Source: Scytalidium lignicola (taxonomy: Eukaryota > Ascomycota > Leotiomycetes). Taken from it: a stretch of DNA of 64,000 nt. The notes below the pieces were generated by a model, which saw nothing but the letters and a program-made list of their open reading frames with translations, was not told the origin of the DNA and made no database searches. The translations under genes and the position numbers were made by a program. The stretch covers positions 124,001 through 188,000 of the forward strand of contig NCSJ02000023.1 of the NCBI GenBank assembly GCA_002812745.2, in the 5' to 3' direction. Below, piece after piece: positions 45,567-56,257 of the stretch (its first letter is position 1; every line of letters starts with the position of its first letter).

Positions 45567-46912
45567 TTTGGAGGAGACTCGGATTCGGCGAACTCGGGTT
45601 CAATTGAGGAGGTTATCGAGAGCGATTCGAACGGTTTAGATGATTCGGGTCTTTGGCAAGTTCGAGGATTAATGGTGTCGATGAGGAGAGAGAAGAAGGT
45701 GAGGTGGTTTGTGGGCCGAGAATTGTGCAAATGGGGGAAATTGAAGCATTATTAAATAAATAATTTTGTTTCATTAGATTCAAGCAAAAACGCCCATCCC
45801 AGGGTCCGAGCCACAGTTGAAACGCAAACGCATGAAAGCTCAGATCCACGCTGACGTAGCTAGTGGCTGTGGGTTGATTGTTCTGTGGTGGCAAGTGACT
45901 TTCCTTTCAAGCAGTTTTTGCGGGACGCCGAGGTACCTGTTCATTTCGAGATGGGGGCTGTGTATCTCATTCCCCCGAGCCTCCGTTGGTTGCTAAAATT
46001 AGAGGAGAGCGCAGTCCCCCCTTTTTCCCGGGCTGACCTCTTTTCCTCCAAAGATGACACTTCTAAGATCTGCTCATAGGCCAGCATATTTCGCTGCCTA
46101 AAATTCCTAAAATTCTATTACGCAGACCCAAATGCTACGGCGCAAGGTGACGATACTGTCATGTTACGGTACTGGGTGCATATCAATGTCCCTTACCGTG
46201 CTTGCTCCTCGCCATTAATTACTGTGCATGTACATAATTTATTCCCCGGAATTTCCCTCAAGTCGGTCTAGCTAAATAGAACCTTGAATTTCGCAACATG
46301 TTCTTCTGTTTGACCAATACATTTTATTCACTAAATAATAAGTTGTTCATTAATTGATGCTTCTGTTATTTCACGTGATTCGGTTCGTCAGGGCCTGATC
46401 ATGCCTCATGTTGCAGTGATAATTTAATGTATTCTATGGGTTTTCAATACGCACTGTAACGGTATTGTGATTCACAGCGCATAAGCTAATCATTATTACG
46501 TACTATATTGATTAATCAGCTGGTAATCTTCTCACTGAAAACTTCGTGCATGCGTGTAGCATACCCAAGATGGAAATCTTTGCGGTCAGAGGTGTGCGAA
46601 AGCTTGGTCTTCAATCTTGATTGTGCTCCTCATCTTGGAATGAGAGAACCGAAAGATAATTGTTATTTTTGATCATCTAATAAGGCGGGTTCATCTCGAT
46701 AATAATTTACAAGAATAGTCATAATTTTTCCAGCATCCACAATTACCCAATTTACCCATCTTCCTTTTTTGCAGCAGAGGTTTTTTTCCCTGTGAGAATA
46801 ATAAGGTAAATTGAAGATGGTAATTCCTATCAGTCTCTTCCCATATTCAGGTCTTATAATCTGTCAAAAATAAATCCTCTCTCGAACATGGTTACCGAAT
46901 CTCAACCATAAT
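45567..46912. other. Intergenic, no gene seen
   Basis: The first 200 bases serve as the upstream region of the Ala/Ser-rich gene. Short ORFs at 45613-45894 (minus) and 45885-46079 (plus) have no recognisable content. Confidence 0.35.
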
Positions 46913-47730
46913 CTAACAATGAGCCGGGTTGCTGGGGTAGACGTTGCCAGTGTTGCAGGTGTTTGGTGCAACGAAGAGAGGAGCAGCTTAGAGAAATGTC
47001 AGCAATGCAACAGAGTTCTAGGATAATCTACGCAATAATATGAAGTTTGTATCTTGGAGGAAAACATACTGTTGACACCGTAGTTAGTTGGTGGTTGGCG
47101 GACCATAGAGTATCGGCCACCAAATGTGAGGTTGTCCTCGCAGTTGATTTGGTTTTGGCCACCGTTAACGGTACTTGAACCAGTCCAGATATCGATGTGG
47201 CTTATGCCGTTATTGAAATCGGTTGCTAAGAACAGTTTATGAGATTGGATTCGATTGTTCGAGATATGCCCTTAAACTTACTGCATTGCTCGCAGATATC
47301 CTCGAAACGACCATACTTGGTCAACAATGGGATGTAGATGATCTCGCATTGGTTGAACTCGCCTGGGGCTGTGGCGAAGGTTACTGGGTCATCGTATGTA
47401 CCGGTTCCTGGTGAGTGATTTTAGTTATTGGAACTCCCACGAAGTTCAATTTCAGGAATAGAAGTAGGGGCAAGAGTTCGGAGCGGGACAAATCTAGACA
47501 CGGAGAGAAATCATTTCTGCCAAACCGCCATAACTTTAGTGACTGGAAGTGAAAGAGAAATTTTACGAACCTCCAGCAACACCGTTTCGGCCTCCACAGT
47601 TGTAAGCGGTGGCAGGTCCTGGTGGACTGTTATCTGGGTATCCGTAGAAGGTCACTTCGAAGTTGCCTGGAGTGCTGCAAGCAGCATTGGCGACGGCAGC
47701 AAGAGCCGCAAGAGCAGCAATATACATCAT
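46913..47730 (-). CDS. Small conserved secreted protein
   Basis: Exons 47730-47571, 47407-47282, 47225-47070, 46986-46913 join in phase to 171 residues. Signal peptide MMYIAALAALAAVANAA; the second Met may be the real start. The mature part has FYGYPDNSPPGPATAYNCGG, GGTGTYDDPVTFATAPGEF, CEIIYIPLLTKYGRFEDICEQC, HIDIWTGSS, CEDNLTF and a final Cys-containing tail. Seven or more Cys suggest a disulphide-bonded extracellular fold. The spacing TFYG...GTGTYDDP...PLL.KY.R.ED.C..C is one I associate with a widespread small secreted fungal family whose role is unknown; a double-psi barrel (expansin-like) fold is possible but unproven. Confidence 0.85.
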
Positions 47731-49799
47731 TTTGAAAAGGTAGAAATATGTACAGTTTCGAATGGTATTAAATAGGGTTTGTGATGGCTAAGCTCGGATC
47801 TTCGAAGGATGCTTCTACAAAGATAGACAGACTAGAGGGTGTTTATATACATCATGAATGGTACAGGGATCCCAGACTGCGGCTGCTAGAATCCAACGTT
47901 ACGAGAGGTAAGGAATGCAGCATGCTAGCATAATACTTACTTTTAGTTTCTAAGGGCGCTAAGGTGATTGTTGAAGCCAGATGCTCTGGGTATGCCGTGG
48001 GTAGCAGGGCAGGCAAACTAGTAACACCGAGGCTTATTGGTCGAGGTATAGGGACTGGCTATGTCAAAAAAAGATTTAATAACTCGGTGCTGCAATGGGA
48101 CCTATAGAGTTCTAGAATTTCTAAATCTTACACGTATTTATGGGACGATAATAGCACTCACGTCGGATTGTGGTCAGGGACTTAGCACCCCACAAGTGCT
48201 TACAATCCACATGAAATTGTAAAATACCAGAAGCCCGGATAGCGGCGTGAGATGTGATCGGACGAATCAAGGTGGCCCTATTAATTTAGACCCTCGGTTC
48301 TTGAAGCACCAAGCCTCAAGAAACCTGGAAAGTTGTGACGAGGAAATCCTCCTGGTACTGTAATAAGGACGCTGGGTTGGAACGACCGTTAAGTCAAGTG
48401 CAAGCTCCTAAGCTCTATTATTCCGGCTTTGGAAGATCGAAATTTCTTGTGGTTAATAATAGTACCTAGAAACAACGTATTCTTACCTCTTCGAGCAGTC
48501 AACGGCGATTTTAGACTATTTCCTAAATAGAAGGGTGTACTCCGCAACGAATTACTGTCGTAGGCGAAGGAGGCCAGGAGGTCAGGAGGAGTCCAAAACG
48601 TCAAGGATTCGAGCATGAAATAGATTGCTTATCGGGCCGCCCTTGTCCAGCAAAGAATCACGTTTTCAGTAACATCCCCGATAAGCTTAATTAAGTGTCG
48701 TTATTAAAGTCTGACAGCGTAGCAGCAGAGCCCCCTTAGGAGTTGCCGATCAAAGCAGTCGCAAAGCAAAACTCCGGACAGCACCAATTATTGTAGCACA
48801 AGCAATGATGGCGAGATCTCCCAATCGAGCACTACACGTGTGTAGATATGCAAATCCATTAGCCTGATTTAATTGATACTTGTATCTTTATGTCCGTAGT
48901 TGTATCTGCACGGTACTTGCGTATAAGACTGCCGCAACGTTACGCTATTAACTGTCCTGTATTCGGCCCGCCCCCGCAAAAAAAGCCTCAAGCGTGTAAG
49001 AAACTCGAGATTCTCCTCCAACCAGATCAGTTTCGCAAAATAAACATTTTATTAATGAGATGCTGCTGCGCAGGCAAGAAGAGCAAATTCTCCGGAGTAG
49101 CAGCATGAATCTTGGACTTGCAATCATCATTACCGAACCTTGCAGTAGATCTCCGGTATGCCGGGCCAGTGATAAAGTCCCCTCCTTCGAATCTCCGGCG
49201 TTGCTACATCTTTGCACCGGTTGAGACAAACCATATTCTCCTGTCCAATATGTTCTGGATGATACATCGGAGTCCCCGACTTGACGTGCAGTGGTGGGCC
49301 TATTGACAGCCAATTGAACTGCCGTGTCTGCTGTACAAAGTACGATAGGTACTATGTAAGTTGTTACAGCCCTGGTGACTAGGTGAGTTGAGAGGGCTCC
49401 AGTCCGAGCCTTGCCACTTTTCAGCGTGCTAGTCATGGTCAGAAACCCATTTAGTCCACTACTTGAATCGGCCGGCTCGTGTCACTCTCAGAGCTACTGG
49501 TTCTGAACAGAAGCCGCGTCTCGTACTAATTATTACGGTACTGACTTATTCCTTGGAAAATACGAGCTTCTGTCTGGGGGTGTCTTTTGGGAGCGGGTGT
49601 GCTTGCTGCTTGTGGGATACCGATCCGACAAACAGCGAAACGTCATCCCTTGTGCCCTGATATTTAGTAATATTTGTCGCTTCGCTATATTTCGCTGTTA
49701 CAGTTGCTGTTTCACACACGGGATCATTGCTTAATTATTAATATTCTTCGCCCTTCTTTCCTCTCTTTTCCCCTTTTCATTTTTTTATTTGCAATAAAA
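47731..49799. other. Intergenic, no gene seen
   Basis: Upstream region of the small secreted protein, then 2 kb without a convincing gene. A 162-codon frame on the minus strand at 48948-49436 lacks any domain, and I do not call it. Confidence 0.35.
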
Positions 49800-50100
49800 T
49801 GACAACCCAGCTTGAAGGGTGGTATGATCGTCCTTTTGTCGTGAGATTTGGGGTGTCTATTTCTCACCAGTGGTCTGTTTCATACTGACCTCAAAAGTGT
49901 CCGCTACAATGATGGGACAATTAATTGGAAGAATCGAAGACTCAGAGCCCCATTTGAATTACGTTTCAAGGTGATCAGCTTCCAGAAGAGTAGCTGAAAT
50001 CATGAATGAAATCAACTCGAAAAAGGACAGAGCGTAGAAGTCGAATTAATTTTGACCAGTAATTAGAAGAATACAAAGTATTTGCACNTTTTTACGTATT
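49800..50100 (+). pseudogene. Decayed gene fragment, unknown family
   Basis: Short readable pieces in the plus direction: an ATG at 49800 (MTTQLEGWYDRPFVV), then APFELRFKVISF at about 49955 and GQSVEVELILTSN at about 50023, separated by stops or introns, with N at 50090. The order of two pieces (F-E-I/L-K/R-F-R/K-V, then VEV.L..TS) recalls the beta-rich part of the paralogue pair at 29.7-33.9 kb (FEIKFRVSS, then REITVTLSAS), but the match is short. It may be a relic of that family or something else. Confidence 0.25.
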
Positions 50101-51059
50101 TGTACTAAAACCAGATTTAACTTATATCTTACATGCGGTGACCTAATTTGGGGCTCATAAACTAGATGCCGGGCTCAAGCCTCTAGAAAAACTCAACCAC
50201 TACTACAGTACTAGATGATTGCAAGATAACCCACTAGTATGAATATCTAGTCTCTCATTTTACTTTTCATTTCTCTTCAATTTAGATGTGATCCAAATTT
50301 CCCGTTCGTAAACCTTTCCCTATATCTTTTTATTTCTCAACCAGCCCTTAATATTCACCACACATAATACTTAAGATCATAGTAAATCTTAATTATTGGG
50401 CGAAGTGCAATATTAAATATGTCATCCTCTCAATCATGACAACTCCTTTGACTTTGGACTACCCTGTTCATTGCATTGATACAAGTTAGCTTTAATCGTC
50501 TAGTGATATTCATGGCCCCTTGAAAGGAAATGTGCCTAGGATTAATTATGACCGATTTCCCCGTAGATCGTCTCCATAGCTTCTAGGATTATCTAGTAGA
50601 ATATCCTAATCGAGAAGTAGTCCGCTAATATACCAGCAAGGTACATTAGTATTGCAGATAATCTAGGCTGAATGCTAACTGTTTATTACTAGAGCGAGTA
50701 AATTTAGGCTGACTGGCATATAAATATATCTAAGCAAGCTCATTAAGCTATCCACAGCAATGCTATTGACATTCACCATTAATAATTGCGCTATCTTCTA
50801 GGTGAAGTAATAAGTATCCCTACATCCTAAAGCGTGTAATTATCAATACAAATTAGGTTCTCTAAAACTGAATTGTAATTAAGTATATTGTTTTGTAATT
50901 TAAGCAATCATTATAGACATGTGAGCTAAATGAATTATAAAATCGTGGTTACTTATTCTTAATATGTAACTTTCTTAGATATATAAGGGTCTTGATACAA
51001 AGTATATCTTCTTCAATGAGCTTGAAGGAGACCGATGAGACTGTCCAATCTATTCTTCC
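50101..51059. other. AT-rich region, probably RIP-affected
   Basis: No coding signal. The right end probably includes the decayed 3' part of the aldo-keto reductase pseudogene. Confidence 0.35.
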
Positions 51060-51690
51060 CTTAGTATGGAGGCCTGTATTTAGACAAACTCCTTTTCTAA
51101 GAATCCTTTAGTAAGAAGGATCTACGGAATAATGCTCATACTACTGTCGTGACAATATGAAATTATCTCTTGCTCTTCCTCGTGGTGGAGTATGTTGTAA
51201 TAATTCCGTATAGATATAGACTTGTGCTATGCATTATTTCAGAAACCTGTTAAACTTTCTAAAATTCCCGGAACCAGCTATCCTGCGATATATTTGCCTT
51301 GCCTACTGTCTGTAACATCATTTAGTGCCTTCATAACATGTTGTGCTGGAGTCTTTCAGTCTAGATAATGGATCTGGAGCCCCTTGCTCNTTTTTTGGCC
51401 AAATTCGGAAATAGCTGACTGGTTTATTGGGTCCAAGGCGTAGTAAACCTTGGTGAAAATGAATAACTGCTTCTGAACGAGGGATGTTGTATTTCTTGAG
51501 AGCTTCACCAATGATTTCTTCTGAGCATCCGTTATAATAGACATATGTCTATTAGTAACTAGCAAACAAAGCTTAAATTGAGCATTACTGTGCTACAGTA
51601 TTAATCCCAGCATTGAGAGCATGCCCTAGAAGTAGAAGGGACTCTTTTTCGTCCAAAACTCACTCTTGCCAACGGTATTCAGCGGCGACA
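51060..51690 (-). pseudogene. Aldo-keto reductase pseudogene
   Basis: Decayed member of the fungal AKR family (NADPH-dependent reduction of aldehydes/ketones). Reading the minus strand and changing frame: VLDEKESLLLLGHALNAGINT at 51660-51600; an intron-like gap with GT donor and TTACTAATAG acceptor; VYYNGCSEEIIGEALKKYN then IPRSEAVI at about 51547-51470; MKALNDV.DS...GKYIAG at about 51330; and RNYYNILHHEEEQEI followed by ISYCHDSSMSIIP at about 51210-51130. These follow each other in the normal AKR order. Several frameshifts and stops, including a TGA where the family has Trp (W-V-L-D), and an N at 51390, show that it is dead. The left part fades into AT-rich DNA. Confidence 0.75.
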
Positions 51691-52048
51691 AAGCGCCTGG
51701 CCATGGCACCCGTTTGGGACCATGGGTTGCTCAGCATGACCTGCTCAGCTTGCTCGGGCCACTGCTCACCCTTCTCATTCTTCTCGTCACCGATGCTCAG
51801 TTCTAGTTCTGGGCCCCGCGGTCATCAAGTACTCACGCCATGCTTAGGAGGTGTCAATTTTTAAGGATGCGGAAACTTTACACGACCGTTCACGAGGGTA
51901 TAGTTTAGGGCCTAAGGTTCGAAACCAGGGCCCCTTGGGAAGACGTGGATATAATCTCTCGTACAAAGGTGTTTGGACAAGAGATATGATATGGGCTGAA
52001 TATAATCAGTCTGAATGAGCGGTCCACAATGCTTAATTAGGGTCGTTT
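51691..52048. other. Intergenic, may include the decayed AKR start
   Basis: The first part may contain the lost N-terminus of the AKR pseudogene. A 250-bp open frame on the plus strand is not supported. Confidence 0.3.
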
Positions 52049-53663
52049 TCACATCAGTGATTCGACCTCCCCCCATGTTACTTTAAATCGACTCAGTAGT
52101 CGTGGGTCGGGCAGAAAGGTTTTTCGCAAAATAGCAACAACCATATCCCAAGACTTAACGCACCAGGCCCGGAACAGCTTCTTCAGGGTGGATGTAAACC
52201 AGTTCCTTGTCTGGAAGTCTGTGGCGGCGATACTGCCAACCATCAACTGCCACGCCGTCAATTCGAGAGATGAGCAGAGTCGGATATTGGGTTCCCCGAG
52301 TGCATATCTGAATTCATGCGCAAGGGCTCCAAGATCACTGGTATTTAGAGGCGATCGAGTACATGAAAGATGGAGGAATATGACCACAGCGTGTGACAGC
52401 GCACTGACGTATGCTCCCTTGTCACGTAACTTGAAAGCCTCAGCCATTAGTCTGCTAATAGGGGCATCTATTTCCCGCGTGAAGAATTCCTCGCTCATGT
52501 CGTAGCGGTGGGATAGGTCAAGTGCGAGTCGCACCTGGGAAGTTCCTTCGAGGATACTTGTTAAGGTGGCCAGTTCCTCAGTGTTGTCGTCAAGGAGGGC
52601 ATCGAATATGCTCTTCTGACGGATCGGCGGCGACGAGACAGTTATGGCTATGGTGTCACTGGAATAACAGCTTTCTTAGAATGCCACGATTTAGAGACAG
52701 CGCAATTGTTCATACTTACTACAAGAGTAAATCAGAGAACCAAGAGGGTACGGCATGTGTTCCACACGATCGTCTGAGCTTTACCATCTGAGTTAAACCA
52801 CTAATATGGTAGCTCCACGCGAGGTCATTCTTTGCTAGACGCTGATTCAGTTAGACACATCATATTCGAAGGACGTAGATGTACCACTAGCGGCAATAAC
52901 AATGACAGGAAAACTGACCTCGCTGAATGCAAGTGTGAAAACTGCCGCGAGGACACCATCGCTTAGATCAGCCGGCACAAGACTCAGCCTTTGATTTATC
53001 ATGCTGACAGCTCTAGCCGCATGAATGTCGACGGCGGTTTGGTTCGTGACATTATGTGAGGAAGAGCCGGGATATCTCGCAGCGAGCGATAAGGATGCTT
53101 CAAGTAACGCCGATTCTGAGAGGACAAGAGTGATCCAAGCTGTTTCGCTGGGAAAGCGGCATTCATCGGGCTTGCATGGGAACAACAAGGGCCTAAAGTT
53201 GTGAAATACTGTTTCATGTCCTGGTCAATGTCAAATCCACCGTGCATACCCGTTGAGGTGGCTCACGGTACTGAATTGATGACTCGGATTCCGAGATCAG
53301 CGATGCGGCAGCATTGGAACGAGGAGACAGATTCGTAGATGCTGATGACTTCTGCGTCTTCTCATCGATAGCGTCTGAGCCGTGTGATCGCAAGGCTTTA
53401 GCCTCGTTGACGACTTGAGAGATGCGCTGCCGTCTTTGAGCAAAATTGGCCCTGGTGACATGGGCCCTCATCTGCTTGGTCTTTAACCTTCCCATGCCGG
53501 GCGCGCCTGTCATCGTAAGAAACGTCAGCTCCCTGCCTTGCGCTTCCTCCCTCCCCATGTTCCTTTGCGCTGGATATTTCCACAGTGGAAATGGACGTGT
53601 TGTTTGATCAGTGTCAAAATTGAAAGAGTTTTTCTGAGATTCATCTACAGGCTCTAATTTCAC
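52049..53663 (-). CDS. Fungal_trans_2-type regulatory protein
   Basis: Probable transcription regulator of the fungal-specific family that often sits in metabolic gene clusters. Four exons: 53663-53267, 53220-52919, 52829-52720, 52658-52049, in phase, 472 residues. The N-terminal part contains GRELTFLTMTG and a basic MRAHVTRANFAQRRQRI stretch typical of this group, with no Zn2Cys6 cluster visible. Then SETAWITLVLSESALLEASLSLAARY, the HAARAVSMINQRLS helix, DGVLAAVFTLAFSE, NDLAWSYHISGLTQMVKLRRS, DTIAITVSSPPI and a helical C-terminal part (SALSHAVVIFLHLSCTRSPL). Order and length match the family. The lack of a DNA-binding cluster is common in this subfamily. Neighbours are oxidoreductases, so it may control them. 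Confidence 0.88.
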
Positions 53664-53929
53664 TCACTGGGAAAGCAAGGTTTCTTGGCCTTGTGGGAAG
53701 TGGGGGTTTCTGAGGTTAGTCTGCAAGCTCTAGCTTCATTAGGAAAACAAGATTTCTTGGCCTGGGGAAACGCGAGTTGCTCATTTTCATTCTTATCAAT
53801 CAGGCCCTAAGGCGGCCGTGATATGGTAGTGGGCTGTGGCGATTCTTTTTGATGGCCCTGTCCGAGATGCAGAGTCAACGAAAGTGCGACAAGAGACCCC
53901 TACACATCATTTCGCGGAAGAGGGGCATG

Positions 53930-54554
53930 AAGGGCATCATCGTGCCGTCATTCTCCTTTGTGATATCGAGGGACTTCTTGAAATAGCGCTTGTATACCTC
54001 CTGTATTGTCTTGCGGCAAGACTACAGAAGAGGCTGCCTGGAGAATCTATCCTGATAATCGAAGCCGGCGTCGACCCGTCAGTTAACCCGAACGTTCTTC
54101 ACTCCGGGGGGGGGGGTGGAGAACACTCTACTTCCGGACTCGGAGCAGGCCTAGCCACTCGAGACTGCTTCCAAACAGAACATGAACAATAGACCCATCC
54201 GACAAGTGGTGGGCAAAGCACTTGGCGGCAGCACCGCAATCAATAGCGGTGCATGGACGAGAGGTCCTGCTTAGATTACAACCTGTGGGCGGAGATTGTT
54301 GGGGACAACTCTTGGTCTTACGAGTTGCTCCTACCATTCTTTCAAATGTTCGAATACAACAGAAGCTCTGATAGGAACAAGCACCAACATGGATACAATG
54401 GACCGCTCCATACTATCCCGGTTTATACAAATCACCCCAAATGCAAATCTCCGCTTCGCGAGCTAATCCGAGCTGCGTGGGATAATGCAGGTGTATCTTA
54501 CAAGGCAGATAGCAATGATAGAAACCCTAACGGCCTGGTGGAATTTGTTTGATT
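53930..54554 (+). pseudogene. GMC oxidoreductase N-terminal pseudogene
   Basis: Fragment of an FAD-dependent glucose-methanol-choline family oxidoreductase. Readable pieces: LAARLQKRLPGESILIIEAGVD (FAD-binding start) at about 54005-54075; then, after a frame change, GKALGGSTAINSGAWTRGP, the family signature, at about 54210-54270; a stop codon in place of a residue before DYNLWAEIVGDNSWSYE; and LLPFFQMFEYN... up to NPNGLVEFV, ended by a stop at about 54552. The substrate-binding and C-terminal half with the catalytic His is absent. A G-run of ten at about 54106-54115 may hide an indel. It lies between the regulator and an SDR gene. Confidence 0.8.
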
Positions 54555-54679
54555 TATAGTAGAAAGGGAGACGCTAGCTACTGAACAAGCTTTTTAATCT
54601 GTCCAATATATCTATTAAGTTCTTGTTTCTGGGGTGTTGCTTCTTGATTACTCTCCCCTCGATTCCCGTTTGGTTCGAA

Positions 54680-55626
54680 TCAACTTACAGCTAAAAAAAA
54701 AAGCGACATAGCACCATCCACGATCAGATTTGTCCCAGTGACATAACTAGCCATAGGGCTTGCCAAGAATATAACTGCACTCGCGACTTCTTCTGGATTA
54801 CCCGTTCGACCTAGGGGGACGGCATCGAGCAGTGCTTTGTAGAACGGGTAGTTATCCCTCTTAACGATCTGGTAGCTGCTCATCTGAACCGTACCGTCCG
54901 GCTGCGTGATGTTCGGATTCTCAATTGTTCCCGGAACAATAGTATTGATGCGAATCCCCTTTGGTCCGAGTTTGCGAGCGTAATCCTTTGCCAAGGTAGC
55001 TTGCGCTCGCTTGAAGGTCGAGTACGAGCCGCCGATGGCAGGGTGACGAGCCTCGAAGCCGGCCATGGAGCTTATGACCACGATTGATGCGTTTTCCGAA
55101 ACCCTAGCCCGCTCTTCAAGACTAGGAATTGTAGCCTCAAGAAGCGTGATTAGCCCCATAATGTCGGCACGAAAGCTTTGCTCCCAGCTGTCTATGCTAG
55201 TGTCGGTGATGATGGGCGAAGCTGGGGCAAAGCGATCAATGGTTAGCAATCGGCTCGGAATCATCGCACTGTTTGACTCTTGGCTAACCGTTTGCAATGA
55301 CGCTATCAATCCGTCCGAACTCCTCTGTTGCCTTCTTTACCCATAGCTCAATTTCCGGCAGGTTGCTTATGTCGACGATGGACCCGATAGCCCGAGCATT
55401 GTCCGCAGTCCCCTGGAATTTCGAGAACTCATTACCCTGCGTTGTGCGAGAACAGTAAGACACGTTGGCCCCCTCAGCTAAGAACGCCTCAACTATAGAC
55501 CGTCCTATACCTTTGGAGCCACCTGACAAACGATGAGAGACTGAACACTTATGTAGATTGTGGCCGACGACGCTTACCTGTCACAAGCACGTGCTTTCCG
55601 GAAAACCTACTCCCAAAAGGATACAT
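54680..55626 (-). CDS. Short-chain dehydrogenase/reductase (classical SDR)
   Basis: NAD(P)-dependent oxidoreductase. Exons 55626-55578, 55522-55289, 55221-54680 join in phase to 274 residues. The nucleotide-binding loop TGGSKGIGR is split by intron 1. IANA (NNAG-like motif, split by intron 2), IVVISSMAG with the catalytic Ser region (145-146), YSTFK with Tyr161 and Lys165, then GIRINTIVPGTIENP and VASAVIFLASPMASYVTGTNLIVDGA complete the classical SDR plan. The C-terminal end SLFFLAVS comes from a T-run of ten, so the last residues depend on exact run length. Shape is like 3-oxoacyl-ACP reductases and secondary-metabolism ketoreductases; the substrate is open. Transcribed away from the second SDR at 56258. 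Confidence 0.93.
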
Positions 55627-56257
55627 GATGACGACAAAATATTGATTTAGTGTACTTTTCTGCTATTGAACGCTGTCTCGAAATTGACCCGTAGGTGTTG
55701 ATTTATATATACACTGAAGCTCATGCGAGCTGTTACGTCTTTTGCGCGTAATTAATGTCATGACCTTACAATTCCTAATATAGGAAATATACAAGTGAAG
55801 CTCGGTCAAGAAATCTTGTTTTCCTAAATAAGAATAGTCGCTGGCCCACTCATTTAAGCGCGGTTTTGGAATCGCCTTCTCCCATTGCGTATGGTAGCAT
55901 TCTGGTGATAACCATTAATCTTCCCGCTGCTCGGTCCAATCGTGTTATAAATCTTACTGTGGTCGACGTACAGACCCTATATGTGCGTCGTTGGTTGAGA
56001 TTCAATAACGTGTCGGTAGAGCGGACCTTTTCAGCCTGGCAGGATGGAGGTTCCACTTCAGTTCGCCAGACTGGAATTTTCCATTTGGCAAAAGACGAGG
56101 TACTGTAACTCCATCATGCAAAACCTCGAACTTATCGGAGATTCGTTTTAACTCCATTATCTCACATGATATGTAGAGCCCCTACAATATCTGAGATAAA
56201 TTGCTGAGACTATGCGACTCCTTGCAAGCTTCAAAGTAGTCTCTATCCTATTTCATC
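55627..56257. promoter_or_regulatory. Divergent promoter region between two SDR genes
   Basis: 630 bp between start codons read in opposite directions, likely carrying both promoters. An 80-codon open frame inside (55866-56108) has no recognisable content. Confidence 0.35.

Noticed and set aside
48948..49436. 162-codon minus-strand frame
   Set aside because: No domain, no signal peptide, uneven composition and competing frames on the other strand.
51920..51945. tRNA B-box-like ggttcgaaacc
   Set aside because: No matching A-box or acceptor stem at the right distance.
54670..54690. tRNA B-box-like ggttcgaatc
   Set aside because: Lies at the end of an SDR gene and no cloverleaf can be drawn.
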